58,524 nucleotides of DNA from Sphingobium sp. Ant17 (GCF_000588875.1 NZ_JEMV01000031.1:389-58912); one strand, 5' to 3'; shown: positions 37,885 to 47,484, counted from the first letter of the stretch. The notes: generated from the sequence alone by a model not told the origin. Numbers and translations are program-made.

Positions 37885-38586
37885 ATGGTAGGCCTGCGCG
37901 TGATGCATTCATTGCCGGATTTGACGGCCGAGCAGCGCGCGGACATTCGTCAGGCGTGTGGTTTTGCCTGTGTGCGCTGCGGCGTTACCCTCTATCGGTA
38001 TTTGGGAATGCCCGACGGGCCGGGCGCGACCTTGTTATGCCCGACCTGTCATGGCTTGGTCGAGGAAGGGCGATTGACGCCGACCCAGGTCCAGAGTTTC
38101 CATGCCAATCCTGTGGTGCGCCAGCGGCATTTCGCGCGCGATCGGCTGCCATTTTCGCCCGAACTGCCCCATCTCATCGTCGGCGGATCACGGGTGCTGC
38201 GCGATACGCCTATTCCGATCACGGTGGCGGGTGAACCGATCCTGGTCTTTGCCCCGCCCCGCCGGATCAATGGCGCGACTCGGATCAGCGTGCGGCTGGG
38301 CGGACCGGATGGCGAGCCCATTCAGGTGATCGACGGTAATGAATGGCTGCCGACCGATGGTAGCTGGCACTTCCTGCTGCGCGGGGACCGCTATTCGATG
38401 ATGGCGGCGCGGGGCGATGGTCTGGCCGTGCTGCGTATCGTGGCCCGCAACCGCATTGCGGTGGAGCATTTGCGCACGACGATAAAGGGACGACGGCTGG
38501 AAGTGACTCCCGACTGGCTGGAGATTGACGGCAAGCGCTATATCGATCGGATCGGCAGCGGGACGCTTATCGGGCTGGAACTCTAG
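37885..38586 (+). CDS. HNH-like zinc protein with beta-rich C-terminal domain
   Basis: The 233-residue product starts at ATG 37885 (or 37903), after AGGGG. Residues 20-65 give CGFACVRCG and LLCPTCHGLVEEG, the two CxxC pairs of an HNH endonuclease zinc fold. The stretch between them is short (VTLYRYLGMPDGPGATL) and lacks the usual D-H of HNH enzymes, so catalysis is doubtful. The remaining 150 residues are mainly beta strands, e.g. TPIPITVAGEPILVFAPPRR and RRLEVTPDWLEIDGKRYIDR. I do not know a function; nuclease-like DNA or protein binding is possible. Confidence 0.55.
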   Translation: MVGLRVMHSLPDLTAEQRADIRQACGFACVRCGVTLYRYLGMPDGPGATLLCPTCHGLVEEGRLTPTQVQSFHANPVVRQRHFARDRLPFSPELPHLIVGGSRVLRDTPIPITVAGEPILVFAPPRRINGATRISVRLGGPDGEPIQVIDGNEWLPTDGSWHFLLRGDRYSMMAARGDGLAVLRIVARNRIAVEHLRTTIKGRRLEVTPDWLEIDGKRYIDRIGSGTLIGLEL

Positions 38587-38628
38587 GCCGCCTTTTTTGA
38601 CAGCGAGGGCGGATGAGGCCAAGGCTGC

Positions 38629-39781
38629 ATGATGCAGTTTACCCATTTCGACATCGACCTGTTCCTGCGCAACCATTGGCAGAAGGCACCCCTGCTGATC
38701 CGCAATCCATGGAAGGATTGGCGCAATCCGCTGGAGCCGGACGAACTGGCCGGGCTGGCGTGCGAGGAGGGGGTTGAATCGCGCCTCATCATGGCCGCCG
38801 ACGATCGGCTGGCAATGGAGAGCGGGCCGCTCCCCGAAACCCGTTTTGGCGATCTGGGGCGCGACCCCTGGACCTTGCTGGTGCAGGCAGTGGACCAGCA
38901 TGTGCCCGACGTCGCGGCGCTGATCGCGCCCTTCCGCTTCGTGCCAGACTGGCGGATCGACGATGTGATGGTCAGCTATGCCAGCCACGGCGGCGGCGTG
39001 GGCGCGCATTTCGACCAATATGACGTGTTCCTGGTGCAGGGATTGGGGCGCAGGCGATGGCGGGTCGGCAGCGCTGTGATAGCGCGACGTCGCTCTTGCC
39101 GCACGACGACTTGCGCCTGATCGCCGATTTTCAGGCGACCGATGAATGGGTGCTGGAACCGGGCGATATTCTCTATGTCCCGCCCTGCTTCGCGCATGAC
39201 GGCGTCGCGGTGGGCGATGATTGCATGACCTATTCCATCGGCTTCCGCGCGCTTCCCGCGCCGAACTGGTCGAACATTGGAGCGAACATCTGGTCGACGC
39301 GATGCCCGACGAGGATCGCTATGCGGACCCCGATCTGGCGCGGCAGGATCATCCCGGCGAAATCGCAGCCTCGGCGATCGACCGGCTGCATGGACTGGTA
39401 CTGGAAGCCCTGAGCGACCGGACGGCCTTTGCCCGTTGGTTCGGCACCTATAGCAGCCAGCCCAAATATGCCGACACCGATTGGCAACCCGAAGAACCCG
39501 CTGACGTCAACATGGCCCGCGCGCTGATCGCGGCGCAGGTGCCGCTGTGCCGCAATCCCGCGAGCCGCTTCGCCTTCATAACGCAGGCGGACGACGCGGT
39601 GACCCTGTTCGTGGATGGGCAGAGTTTCGATTGCGTTGGCGATGGCGCGGTGTTGGCGCGGGCCTTGTGCGGCCGGGGTGATCTGATGGTCGATCCCGCA
39701 CTGGCCGGGTCCGATACGGCGCTGACGCTGATCGCCGCGCTGATTGATCAGGGCAGCGTTGCCTTTGACGAGGGGGAGTGA
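38629..39781 (+). CDS. roxA: JmjC/cupin ribosomal oxygenase (RoxA/YcfD type), two frameshifts in this sequence
   Basis: YcfD/RoxA is a 2-oxoglutarate/Fe(II) oxygenase that hydroxylates an arginine of ribosomal protein L16. The frame starts at ATG 38629 ([20 protein letters not shown]), with [15 protein letters not shown] giving the HxD of the iron site. It breaks near 39068, where one G is missing (GTCGG(G)CAG). It resumes as [20 protein letters not shown] and [20 protein letters not shown], whose His completes the triad. It breaks again near 39252, one C missing, and continues to AFDEGE at 39781. Restored length is about 384 residues. Confidence 0.87.
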
Positions 39782-39786
39782 CGACG

Positions 39787-40329
39787 ATGACGCTGATCCT
39801 GTTCAACAAACCCTTTAATGTCCTGTGCCAGTTCACCCCGGAGCCGAACGGCCCGGAGCGTCCGACGCTCAAAGATTATATCGATGTGCCGGGAGTCTAT
39901 CCGGCCGGTCGGCTGGACACCGATAGCGAAGGATTGCTGCTGCTGACCGACGACGGGCGGTTGCAGGCGCGGATAGCCGACCCGCGCTTCAAGATGCCGA
40001 AGACCTATCTGGCGCAGGTGGAGGGCGAACCGGACGAGGCGGCGCTCGACACGCTGCGGCGCGGGGTGACGCTCAAGGACGGGCGGACCTTGCCCGCCGA
40101 GGTCGAGCGGATCGACGACCCAGCGCTGTGGCCGCGCGACCCGCCGGTGCGGTTCCGCAAGACGGTCAAAGATTGCTGGATCAGCCTGACCATCCGCGAG
40201 GGCAAGAACCGCCAGGTGCGCCGCATGACTGCGGCGGTGGGACATCCCACGCTCAGACTGGTGCGCTGGCGGATCGGGGACTGGACGCTTGAGGGCGTGG
40301 AACCAGGAACATGGCGGGACGCGGGCTGA
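39787..40329 (+). CDS. RluE/RsuA-family pseudouridine synthase
   Basis: Pseudouridine synthases of this class isomerise single uridines in rRNA. The 180-residue product has the catalytic motif [20 protein letters not shown] with the Asp in [29 protein letters not shown] and the C-terminal [20 protein letters not shown] follow, both typical. It lacks an S4 domain, as in RluE (target U2457 in E. coli 23S rRNA). ATG 39787 follows GGGGGAG; GTG 39778 is also possible. It lies five bases behind the roxA stop, so the two probably form a ribosome-modification pair. Confidence 0.88.
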   Translation: MTLILFNKPFNVLCQFTPEPNGPERPTLKDYIDVPGVYPAGRLDTDSEGLLLLTDDGRLQARIADPRFKMPKTYLAQVEGEPDEAALDTLRRGVTLKDGRTLPAEVERIDDPALWPRDPPVRFRKTVKDCWISLTIREGKNRQVRRMTAAVGHPTLRLVRWRIGDWTLEGVEPGTWRDAG

Positions 40330-40347
40330 AGCCAGCCCGCAAAGCCC

Positions 40348-40626
40348 TCACCCGCACCGTGCCGAGGTGATCAGCATCGCTTCGTCATAGCTGACCGTCA
40401 GGCGATCCGGGCGGAAGTCCATCGTCATCGCCATGCCGGGGCCACCCCAGCGCAAAGTCTTTGCGCCCGATGCCCGGAGCAGGGCGGTGCCGGTTTCGGC
40501 GCTGGCCTTCTGGCCCGTGAAGCGGGCGAGACTGTCATGGTTGCAGGAACCGTCCGCCGTGACGGGCGGGGTGGTCGCGCAAGCGGCGAGGGCAAGCGCG
40601 CTCGCAACGGACAGGATGTGGCGCAT
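40348..40626 (-). CDS. I78-family peptidase inhibitor, predicted lipoprotein
   Basis: The 92-residue product has a lipoprotein signal peptide with a lipobox (ALALAACATTP, Cys as +1). The mature part matches I78 inhibitors: ARFTGQKASAETGTALLRAS, GAKTLRWGGPGMAMTMDFRP and the C-terminal AMLITSARCG. Two Cys residues (CNHDS and RCG) could form the family disulfide. It is convergent with the RluE-type gene. Which protease it inhibits is unknown. Confidence 0.8.
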   Translation of the reverse strand: MRHILSVASALALAACATTPPVTADGSCNHDSLARFTGQKASAETGTALLRASGAKTLRWGGPGMAMTMDFRPDRLTVSYDEAMLITSARCG

Positions 40627-40652
40627 GATGTTTCTCTCCTAACGCATAATAT

Positions 40653-40726
40653 CCGTTCGCCCTGAGCTTGTCGAAGGGCCACACTTCCTAAGAAGGACAG
40701 GGCTTCGACAGGCTCAGCCCGAACGG
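40653..40726. repeat. REP-like inverted repeat
   Basis: CCGTTCGCCCTGAGCTTGTC (40653 on) and the complementary GACAGGCTCAGCCCGAACGG (ending 40726) form long imperfect arms around about 20 bases. A related element lies at 50627-50743. Elements of this type are dispersed in sphingomonad genomes. It lies between the I78 gene and rnd. Confidence 0.75.
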
Positions 40727-40736
40727 AGGTAGGGAA

Positions 40737-41903
40737 TTATTCCGTCCGCGTCATCTTCAAGCGCCCGCCCTTGACCGCAAAAGCCAACCGCCCCTCGACC
40801 AGATCCACCGCATCGCGGCCAAATTGTTCGTAGCGCCAGCCTTCCAGGATCGACAGGCCGTCGCGCACGCCGGCCGCCAGCGCTTCGATATCGTCCGACC
40901 GTGCCAGCAGGCGGGAGGCGACATTGATATCGCGCGACCGGATCTTGAGCAGCAGCTTGAGCAAATCCGCAACCAGCGCGCCATCCTTGCCCAGGCCCGG
41001 ACGACGCGGTTCGCGGTCGGGCATCTCGTCCTTGCCGAGCGGCTGGTGCTTGGCGATCGCGCTCATCAGCCGTGCGCCGATATCATTGGTGCGCCAGGTG
41101 GCGGAAAGGCCGCGCACCTTGCCCAGATCCTCCTGCGTGCGGGGCGGGTGGCTGGCGATATCGGCCAGCGTCTCATCCTTGACGATGCGACCGCGCGGCA
41201 AATTCTTGTCCTGCGCCTCGATCTCGCGCCAGGCAGCCAGCGCCTTCAACCGGCCCAGCACATCGGCCTTCTTGCTGGCGATGCGAACGCGCTTCCACGC
41301 GTCTTCGGGCAGGTTTTCATAGTTGGACGGATCGCTGATCCGCTCCATTTCCTGGTCCAGCCAGTCGCCACGCCCGGTCTTGCGCAATTCTTCCAGCATC
41401 TTGGGGAAGATCTGGATCAGGTAGGTGACGTCGCCGATCGCATAGTCGATCTGCCGTTTGTCGAGCGGACGGCGCGCCCAGTCGGTAAAGCGCGCGCCCT
41501 TGTCGAGTTGCACGCCCATCCACGCTTCGACCAGATTGCCATACCCAATCTGTTCGCCAAGGCCCAAGGCCATCGCCGCAATCTGGGTATCGAACATGGG
41601 GTGGGGGGTCTTGCCGGTCAGGTTGTGGACAATTTCTATGTCCTGCCCGCCTGCATGAAAGATCTTCAGCACATCCTCATTCTCGCACATCAGGTCGAGC
41701 AGGGGTTTGAGGTCGATGCCCGGTGCCATCGGGTCGATCGCGGCCGCCTCATGCGGGTCGGCAACCTGTACCAGGCAGAGTTCGGGCCAATAGCTGTTTT
41801 CGCGCATGAATTCGGTATCGACCGCGATGTAGGGGGATTTTGCGATACGGGCACAAAAATCGGCCAGGGTCTTGCTGTCGGTAATCAGCGGATGAATTTG
41901 CAT
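40737..41903 (-). CDS. rnd: Ribonuclease D
   Basis: RNase D trims tRNA precursors from the 3' end. The 388-residue product starts at ATG 41903 (MQIHPLITDSKTLADFCARI), since the longer frame upstream is a shadow of non-coding DNA and aspS. Exonuclease motifs are clear: ExoI YIAVDTEFMRE, ExoII KIFHAGGQDIEIVHN, and ExoIII YAIGDVTYLIQI with the conserved Tyr and Asp. An HRDC-type helical domain follows (about 210-285, LKALAAWREIEAQDKNLPRG). It is divergent from aspS, with 129 bases between them. Confidence 0.95.
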   Translation of the reverse strand: MQIHPLITDSKTLADFCARIAKSPYIAVDTEFMRENSYWPELCLVQVADPHEAAAIDPMAPGIDLKPLLDLMCENEDVLKIFHAGGQDIEIVHNLTGKTPHPMFDTQIAAMALGLGEQIGYGNLVEAWMGVQLDKGARFTDWARRPLDKRQIDYAIGDVTYLIQIFPKMLEELRKTGRGDWLDQEMERISDPSNYENLPEDAWKRVRIASKKADVLGRLKALAAWREIEAQDKNLPRGRIVKDETLADIASHPPRTQEDLGKVRGLSATWRTNDIGARLMSAIAKHQPLGKDEMPDREPRRPGLGKDGALVADLLKLLLKIRSRDINVASRLLARSDDIEALAAGVRDGLSILEGWRYEQFGRDAVDLVEGRLAFAVKGGRLKMTRTE

Positions 41904-42032
41904 ATAGTCTTCGATCTTATTATGGGCAGGCCCGCTCCCTGGCGGGCTCGTCGCTAGTCGACGTTCCAGCCCATAACCCGGCTGCAACACTTTGTCATTT
42001 CCGTAAAACGAAGCTGAAAGAACCCAAACGCC

Positions 42033-43817
42033 ATGCACGCCTATCGCACCCACACTTGCGGCGCCCTTCGTGAAGCCGATGTCGGCGCGACCGTCCGCCT
42101 GTCCGGCTGGGTCCATCGCAAGCGCGATCATGGCGGCGTATTGTTCGTCGATCTGCGCGATCATTATGGCATCAGCCAGGTGGTGGCGAAGGCGGACAGC
42201 GAAGCGTTGCGCGTGCTGGAAGGCCTACGGCTCGAATCGGTCGTCACGATCGATGGCACGGTCGTCGCGCGCGGCCCTGAAGCCACCAACCCGAAGATGG
42301 AAACCGGCGCGATCGAAATCGTCGCCGATAGCGTGACCGTGTTGTCCACCGCTGCCGAACTGCCGCTGCCGGTGGCGGGCGAGCAGGATTATCCCGAAGA
42401 TATCCGCCTGCGCTACCGCTTCCTCGACCTGCGGCGCGAAACGCTGCACGGCAATATCGTCAAGCGGACGAAGATCATTTCCGACATGCGTCGTCGCATG
42501 GAGGACGCAGGCTTCACCGAATATTCGACGCCGATCCTGACCGCGTCCAGCCCCGAAGGCGCGCGCGACTTCCTGGTGCCGAGCCGCATTCATGCCGGCA
42601 AATTCTACGCCCTGCCGCAAGCGCCGCAGCAATATAAGCAGCTGTTGATGGTCGCGGGCTTCGACCGCTATTTCCAGATCGCCCCCTGCTTCCGCGACGA
42701 AGACCCGCGCGCCGACCGGCTGCCGGGCGAATTCTACCAGCTCGATCTCGAAATGAGCTTCGTCACGCAGGAAGAAGTATGGGACACGATGGAGCCGGTC
42801 ATCGCCCAGATCTTCGAGAAGTTCGCCGACGGCAAGCCGGTGACGCCCGCAGGCAGCTTCCGCCGTATTCCCCATGCCGAGGCGCTGCTGAAATATGGCA
42901 GCGACAAGCCCGACCTGCGCAACCCGATCGAAATCACCGACGTGACCGAGCATTTCGTCGGTTCGGGCTTCGGCATCTTCGCCTCTCTGGTCGAGAGCGG
43001 CAGCGTCATTCGCGTGATCCCGGCACCGGGCGCGGGCGCGGGCAGCCGCAAATTCTTCGACGAAATGAATAATTGGGCGCGGGGCGAGGGCTATTCGGGC
43101 CTTGGCTATATCAACATCAAGGATGGCGTCCCCGGTGGCCCGATCGCCAAAAACCACGGCGAGGAAGCGACTGCCAAGCTGATCGCGGCGCTCGGCCTTG
43201 GCGCCAATGACGGCGTGTTCTTCGCGGCCGGCAAGGAATCGCAGGCGGCCAAACTCGCCGGTCTGGCGCGCACCCGCGTGGGCGAGACGCTGGACCTCAT
43301 CGACAAGGACCGGTTCGACCTGTGCTGGATCGTCGATTTCCCCTTCTACGAATATGATGAGGACACAAAGTCGGTCGATTTCGCGCACAACCCCTTCTCC
43401 ATGCCGCAGGGTGGCCTCGACGCGCTCAACAATCAGGATCCGCTGACGATCAACGCCTATCAGTACGACATGGTGTGCAACGGGTTCGAAATCGCATCGG
43501 GGTCGATCCGCAACCAGTCGCCGGAGCTGATGGTCAAGGCGTTCGAACTGGTCGGCCTCTCCAAGGACGACGTGGAAGAGCGTTTCGGCGGCCTCTATCG
43601 CGCCTTCCAATATGGCGCGCCACCGCATGGCGGCATGGCCGCTGGCGTCGATCGCATCGTGATGCTGCTGTGCGGCGCGCAGAATCTACGTGAAATCACG
43701 CTGTTCCCGATGAACCAGCGCGCCGAAGATCTGTTGATGGGCGCACCGTCCGCCGCTGAGTTCAAGCAGTTGCGTGAACTCCATGTCCGTGTGGTGGAGC
43801 CGCAAGCCAAGGGCTGA
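42033..43817 (+). CDS. aspS: Aspartyl-tRNA synthetase
   Basis: AspRS charges tRNA-Asp (and probably tRNA-Asn if AsnRS is missing). The 594-residue class II enzyme starts [20 protein letters not shown] with an N-terminal OB fold. Motif 2 contains [20 protein letters not shown] and motif 3 [20 protein letters not shown]. The bacterial insertion domain (GAD) is present (about 295-420). Full length and unbroken. Confidence 0.97.
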   Translation: MHAYRTHTCGALREADVGATVRLSGWVHRKRDHGGVLFVDLRDHYGISQVVAKADSEALRVLEGLRLESVVTIDGTVVARGPEATNPKMETGAIEIVADSVTVLSTAAELPLPVAGEQDYPEDIRLRYRFLDLRRETLHGNIVKRTKIISDMRRRMEDAGFTEYSTPILTASSPEGARDFLVPSRIHAGKFYALPQAPQQYKQLLMVAGFDRYFQIAPCFRDEDPRADRLPGEFYQLDLEMSFVTQEEVWDTMEPVIAQIFEKFADGKPVTPAGSFRRIPHAEALLKYGSDKPDLRNPIEITDVTEHFVGSGFGIFASLVESGSVIRVIPAPGAGAGSRKFFDEMNNWARGEGYSGLGYINIKDGVPGGPIAKNHGEEATAKLIAALGLGANDGVFFAAGKESQAAKLAGLARTRVGETLDLIDKDRFDLCWIVDFPFYEYDEDTKSVDFAHNPFSMPQGGLDALNNQDPLTINAYQYDMVCNGFEIASGSIRNQSPELMVKAFELVGLSKDDVEERFGGLYRAFQYGAPPHGGMAAGVDRIVMLLCGAQNLREITLFPMNQRAEDLLMGAPSAAEFKQLRELHVRVVEPQAKG

Positions 43818-43853
43818 CCCGGCTTTGTCATGCTCTGTGTCTAGGTGCGCTGC

Positions 43854-44471
43854 ATGAAGACCCGCACGACCATGATCCGCCGCCCGCTGCTCCCCCTCTG
43901 CGCGATCGGCCTATTGCTGGGCCTGCTCAACTGGGTGATGCAGGAGCCGGTTCCGGGTGACGCGCTGCTGACGCGCGGCTTGCAGGCGCTGTTCGGGCAT
44001 CAGCCCGGCTGGGCCAATATCATCACCAAGAGCGCGACCGAGCCATGGATGTGGGCGATGACGCTGGCGGTCGCCATCCTGCTCCACATCCTGCACGGCG
44101 CGCGCATGGCGCTCGCCGCGCCGATCAGCTTTGCCCTGGCGATCGCGGCCGACGGCCTGCTGCGCTTCTACCTCCATTCGCCCCGTCCGCTGGCCGCGTT
44201 AGTTGCAGTTGCCAAGCCTAGTCCTTCCTCCGGCCTGCCCTCGACCTATGGCTTGGTCACCGGCGCGACGATCGGCCTGCTGGCGATCGTCGCGCTGGCG
44301 GATCGGCGCGGCGTGGTGCGGGCGATCGGCTGGATCGCCATCGGCTGGATGGTCGCAGGCTGGGCGGCGCGGGTGACGATGGGCGGGCATTGGACCAGCC
44401 AGTTGCTGGCCAGCTATGCGCTGTCGGCGATCATGGCGCTCGGCGTCATCAGGCTGCTGCGCCGGGGTTGA
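43854..44471 (+). CDS. PAP2-like membrane protein with degenerate phosphatase motifs
   Basis: The 205-residue product has about five membrane helices and aligns with PAP2 phosphatases. It shows RFYLHSPRP in place of motif 1 and AARVTMGGHWTSQLLAS in place of motif 3. Motif 2 (usually PSGH) reads LPSTYGLVTG, without the catalytic His. The Asp of motif 3 is also replaced. It may therefore not hydrolyse phosphate, or it belongs to a divergent subfamily. ATG 43854 is chosen over GTG 43845. It is 36 bases after aspS. Confidence 0.6.
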   Translation: MKTRTTMIRRPLLPLCAIGLLLGLLNWVMQEPVPGDALLTRGLQALFGHQPGWANIITKSATEPWMWAMTLAVAILLHILHGARMALAAPISFALAIAADGLLRFYLHSPRPLAALVAVAKPSPSSGLPSTYGLVTGATIGLLAIVALADRRGVVRAIGWIAIGWMVAGWAARVTMGGHWTSQLLASYALSAIMALGVIRLLRRG

Positions 44472-44509
44472 GCCTCGACAGCTTGCCCATGCAGCGTCAT
44501 GATGGCCGC

Positions 44510-45253
44510 ATGACCATTACCCTGACCGACTATGAATCCGCGCCGAAATTCGATGGCGACTATGATGCGACGCTCGCCGCCTTGCAGGAGCGGCTCGCCA
44601 AGATCCAGGTCGCGCACATCCTGCACAAACGGCGCAGCGTGATCCTGCTGGAGGGCTGGGACGCGGCGGGCAAGGGCGGGATCATCAAGCGGCTATCGGC
44701 CGACTGGGATCCGCGCTTCTATCAGGTCCATCCCATTGCCGCGCCCAACGAAGTCGAGCGCGATCATCATTTCCTCTGGCGCTTCTGGACCCGGTTACCC
44801 GCCAGCGGCAATATCGCGATCTTCGACCGTAGCTGGTATGGCCGGGTGCTGGTCGAACGGGTTGAGGGCTTCGCCAAGAAGGCCGACTGGAAGCGCGGCT
44901 ATGACGAGATCAATGCGTTCGAAAAGCAGCAGACCGATGCGGGCATGAACATCGTCAAATTGTTCGTCCACATCACCCAGGAAACACAGGATGAACAACT
45001 GGCGCAGCGGCTCGATACGCCATGGAAGCGGTGGAAGACCGGCGCGGACGACTACCGGAACCGCGCACGGCGGGACGACTATCTCGACGCGATGCACGCG
45101 ATGTTCAAGAAGACCGATACCAAACATGCCCCGTGGCACGTCATCGACAATAATCATCGCAAGACCGGACGGATCGCGGCATTGACCTATGTCGCTGAGC
45201 GGCTGGAGCAACTCGTGCCGATGGACTTTCCGGCGCGGATCCGGCGGTCGTGA
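44510..45253 (+). CDS. ppk2: Polyphosphate kinase 2 family protein
   Basis: PPK2 enzymes transfer phosphate between polyphosphate and nucleotides. The 247-residue product starts at ATG 44510 (MTITLTDYESAPKFDGDYDA). It has Walker A VILLEGWDAAGKGGIIKRLS, the lid region RDHHFLWRFWTRLP and Walker B IAIFDRSWYGRVLVERV, all intact. The C-terminus KHAPWHVIDNNHRKTGRIAA is typical. A single-domain enzyme, so class I-like. ppx at 7848 would provide opposite polyphosphate hydrolysis. Confidence 0.92.
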   Translation: MTITLTDYESAPKFDGDYDATLAALQERLAKIQVAHILHKRRSVILLEGWDAAGKGGIIKRLSADWDPRFYQVHPIAAPNEVERDHHFLWRFWTRLPASGNIAIFDRSWYGRVLVERVEGFAKKADWKRGYDEINAFEKQQTDAGMNIVKLFVHITQETQDEQLAQRLDTPWKRWKTGADDYRNRARRDDYLDAMHAMFKKTDTKHAPWHVIDNNHRKTGRIAALTYVAERLEQLVPMDFPARIRRS

Positions 45254-45382
45254 CGCTGGCGGAACAAGCCTTTGGCTATCGCCCGGCATAATCATGGTAA
45301 AAGGCTGCAAATACAAGGGTTTGTAACATTATTGTCATAATTCCCTAACCCCCTGTTTACCATTGGCGGTTAACACGCGCAC

Positions 45383-46663
45383 ATGCTTGCCGTTCGCTTC
45401 CCTTTGTCTGATACCAGTCCTATCATAAGGCTGGGCCGTCCGCTCAGCGAGGCCGTGGATTGTTTTCAGGACGATTCCGGTCTGCGGCTGCTGCCGGTGC
45501 TGGACGATGTCGATCGGCCGGTGGGTGCGATTTACGAACGCGACATGCGGCGCATCCTGTTCAATCCCTTCGGTCATGCGCTGCTGCGCAATCCCAGTTT
45601 CGGCGGACGACTGGACGATCATGTCCGACCCTGCGCCACGGTCGAACGCAGCGCCGACGTGGAGCGCATGGTCGATCTTTATGCCGCGCAGGGCAGCGGG
45701 TGCGAAGGGCTGATCCTGGTCGAGGGCGGGCGCTATGCCGGCGTGCTGGGCGGGCCGTTGCTGCTGCGTCTGACGGCAGAGCGCGATGCCCGGATTGCAC
45801 TGGCGCGCACCGAACGGGTCGAGCGAATATCACGGGAAAGTGCGGGCTTTCGCGAGGATATCGGTGCTTTGATTGCCGATATGGTGGCCATGGCCGAACA
45901 ATTGTCGGTACTGGCCGCGCAGGTCTCCGATCGGGCGACCGGCGACCGCGCCGATTCGGCGGCGATGGCGGTGGCGGCGGTGCAGACCGCCGATCGGCTC
46001 GCCGCGCTGCAAAGCGGGGGCGTCGAACTGGGTCAGTTGTTCGCCGCCATGGAGGCTGAAGCGCGCGATGCGGGGGCCGCCATGCGCGAGGCAGCGGTGC
46101 GCAGCCGCTCCGGCCTGGTGCAGAGCACGGCATTGCGAGATGAAGCCGACGGCATTGGCGAGGTGGTCGCATTGATTGACGCGATTGCCGGCGCCACCGC
46201 GATGTTGGCGCTTAATGCGGGCATAGAGGCGGCGCGCGCGGGCGAGGCGGGGCAGGGCTTTGCCGTGGTCGCGCGCGAAGTGAAATCGCTGGCGACGCAA
46301 ACGCGTGCGGCAGCGGCAGGCATTGGCGAGCGGATAGACCATATCCGTGCGGCAGTGGGAGAGGTTGCGGCGGGCCACGCCACTATCGACGATGCCATGA
46401 CTCGCGCCAGCGGATTGTCCACCGCCTTGTTCGACGCAATGGCGCGGCAGGGCGTATTCAGCCGGACGATCGCCGACAGCGTGGCCGAAGCGGGATCGTC
46501 CAGCGATCATATACGGGCTGGTGCCCAGGCGATCAGCGACAATGCATTGGCGACAGCGCAGGGCGCACAGGAAATGCGTGCGGTGGCCCGCCGGCTGGCG
46601 GACGAAGCGCACCGGTTGGAGGCGCGGGCGGGCGGTTTCATCGCGGAAATCCGTGCGGCGTGA
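45383..46663 (+). CDS. Soluble methyl-accepting chemotaxis-like protein with CBS-like N-terminal domain
   Basis: The 426-residue product has no membrane helix. Residues about 15-135 resemble a tandem CBS sensory module ([37 protein letters not shown]). The C-terminal half is a long coiled-coil MCP signalling domain with the hairpin-tip motif [20 protein letters not shown] followed by [20 protein letters not shown]. No HAMP domain is evident. It may bind a small cytoplasmic ligand and signal to CheA elsewhere. Ligand and methylation sites are unclear. Confidence 0.82.
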   Translation: MLAVRFPLSDTSPIIRLGRPLSEAVDCFQDDSGLRLLPVLDDVDRPVGAIYERDMRRILFNPFGHALLRNPSFGGRLDDHVRPCATVERSADVERMVDLYAAQGSGCEGLILVEGGRYAGVLGGPLLLRLTAERDARIALARTERVERISRESAGFREDIGALIADMVAMAEQLSVLAAQVSDRATGDRADSAAMAVAAVQTADRLAALQSGGVELGQLFAAMEAEARDAGAAMREAAVRSRSGLVQSTALRDEADGIGEVVALIDAIAGATAMLALNAGIEAARAGEAGQGFAVVAREVKSLATQTRAAAAGIGERIDHIRAAVGEVAAGHATIDDAMTRASGLSTALFDAMARQGVFSRTIADSVAEAGSSSDHIRAGAQAISDNALATAQGAQEMRAVARRLADEAHRLEARAGGFIAEIRAA

Positions 46664-46750
46664 CGCGCTGAACGGGGGCACCGCATAAAGCCTCTGGCGC
46701 GGGGCAAAAATCGCGATAGGCTGTGGCTCCATAAAAAAGGAGAGGAAGCC

Positions 46751-46936
46751 ATGCTCGTCATGTTCGTGGGTACGGACCGCACTGAAACGGCCGTCAATGC
46801 GTCACAGGTCACCTTTGTCTCGTCGGTCAATGACGGCACCCGCATCCGCTTCGGCGAAGGCCGTAGCGTGACGGTGACAGAACCGATCGCCGAAGTGCTG
46901 GAAAGCCTCAACAGATCGCTGCGCCCGCACGAATAG
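46751..46936 (+). CDS. Small 61-residue protein, FlbD-like in outline
   Basis: ATG 46751 follows AGGAGAGGAAG. The product begins MLVMFVGTDRTETAVNASQV and ends EPIAEVLESLNRSLRPHE. The pattern (short strand, VNASQVTFV, then GRSVTVTEPIAEVLESLN) is reminiscent of FlbD-like flagellar proteins, but identity is too low to be sure. The strong ribosome site and clear frame support a real gene. Confidence 0.5.
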   Translation: MLVMFVGTDRTETAVNASQVTFVSSVNDGTRIRFGEGRSVTVTEPIAEVLESLNRSLRPHE

Positions 46937-46971
46937 GGGGCATCCGCATATCGGCCGGGGGATGAACGTCG

Positions 46972-47457
46972 TCACCCCGGATAGCGGATCGCCATCACTT
47001 CATATTCCTTCTCGCCCGAGGGCAGCACGACGCGGCGCAGGTCGCCTATGGCGGCACCGCGTAGGGCGCGGGCAATGGGGGAGGACCAGCCGATGCGGCC
47101 TGCATCGACGTCGGTTTCGTCATTGCCGACCAACGTGATGGTGCGGTGCGCGTCATCCTCGTCGGCGATGGTGACGGTCGCGCCGAAATAGACGCGGCTC
47201 TGGTCGGGCTGCTGCCGGGCATCGACGACCTTGGCGTCCTTCATCTTCTTCGACAGGCGCTTTAACTGCCCGTCAATCTCACGCATCCGCTTGCGGCCAT
47301 ACAGATAGTCGCCATTTTCGGACCGGTCGCCATTGCCCGCCGCCCAACTCACCACCTCGACCACCGCCGGACGCTCGACGCCCAGCAGATGGTCATATTC
47401 GGCACGTAATTTCGCAAAGCCTTCAGGCGAGATATAGTTGGGATAGGGGATGGTCAT
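46972..47457 (-). CDS. greB: Transcript cleavage factor GreB-type
   Basis: Gre factors rescue backtracked RNA polymerase by stimulating transcript cleavage. The 161-residue product has a coiled-coil N-domain with the tip residues GNGDRSENGDYLYGRKRMRE (the D-x-S-E-N acidic tip) and a C-terminal FKBP-like domain (VYFGATVTIADEDDAHRTI, PIARALRGAAIGDLRRVVLP). Insertion pattern and length fit GreB more than GreA. It is downstream of slt and separated from it by a palindrome. Confidence 0.88.
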   Translation of the reverse strand: MTIPYPNYISPEGFAKLRAEYDHLLGVERPAVVEVVSWAAGNGDRSENGDYLYGRKRMREIDGQLKRLSKKMKDAKVVDARQQPDQSRVYFGATVTIADEDDAHRTITLVGNDETDVDAGRIGWSSPIARALRGAAIGDLRRVVLPSGEKEYEVMAIRYPG

Positions 47458-47484
47458 GCCGCCATCCTAGCCTCGCCCATCGTC

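Noticed and set aside
45340..45382. Possible CtrA-like site upstream of the soluble chemoreceptor (CTAA-N7-TTTA)
   Set aside because: It matches the TTAA-N7-TTAA consensus only partly and such half-matches are frequent in AT-rich upstream regions.
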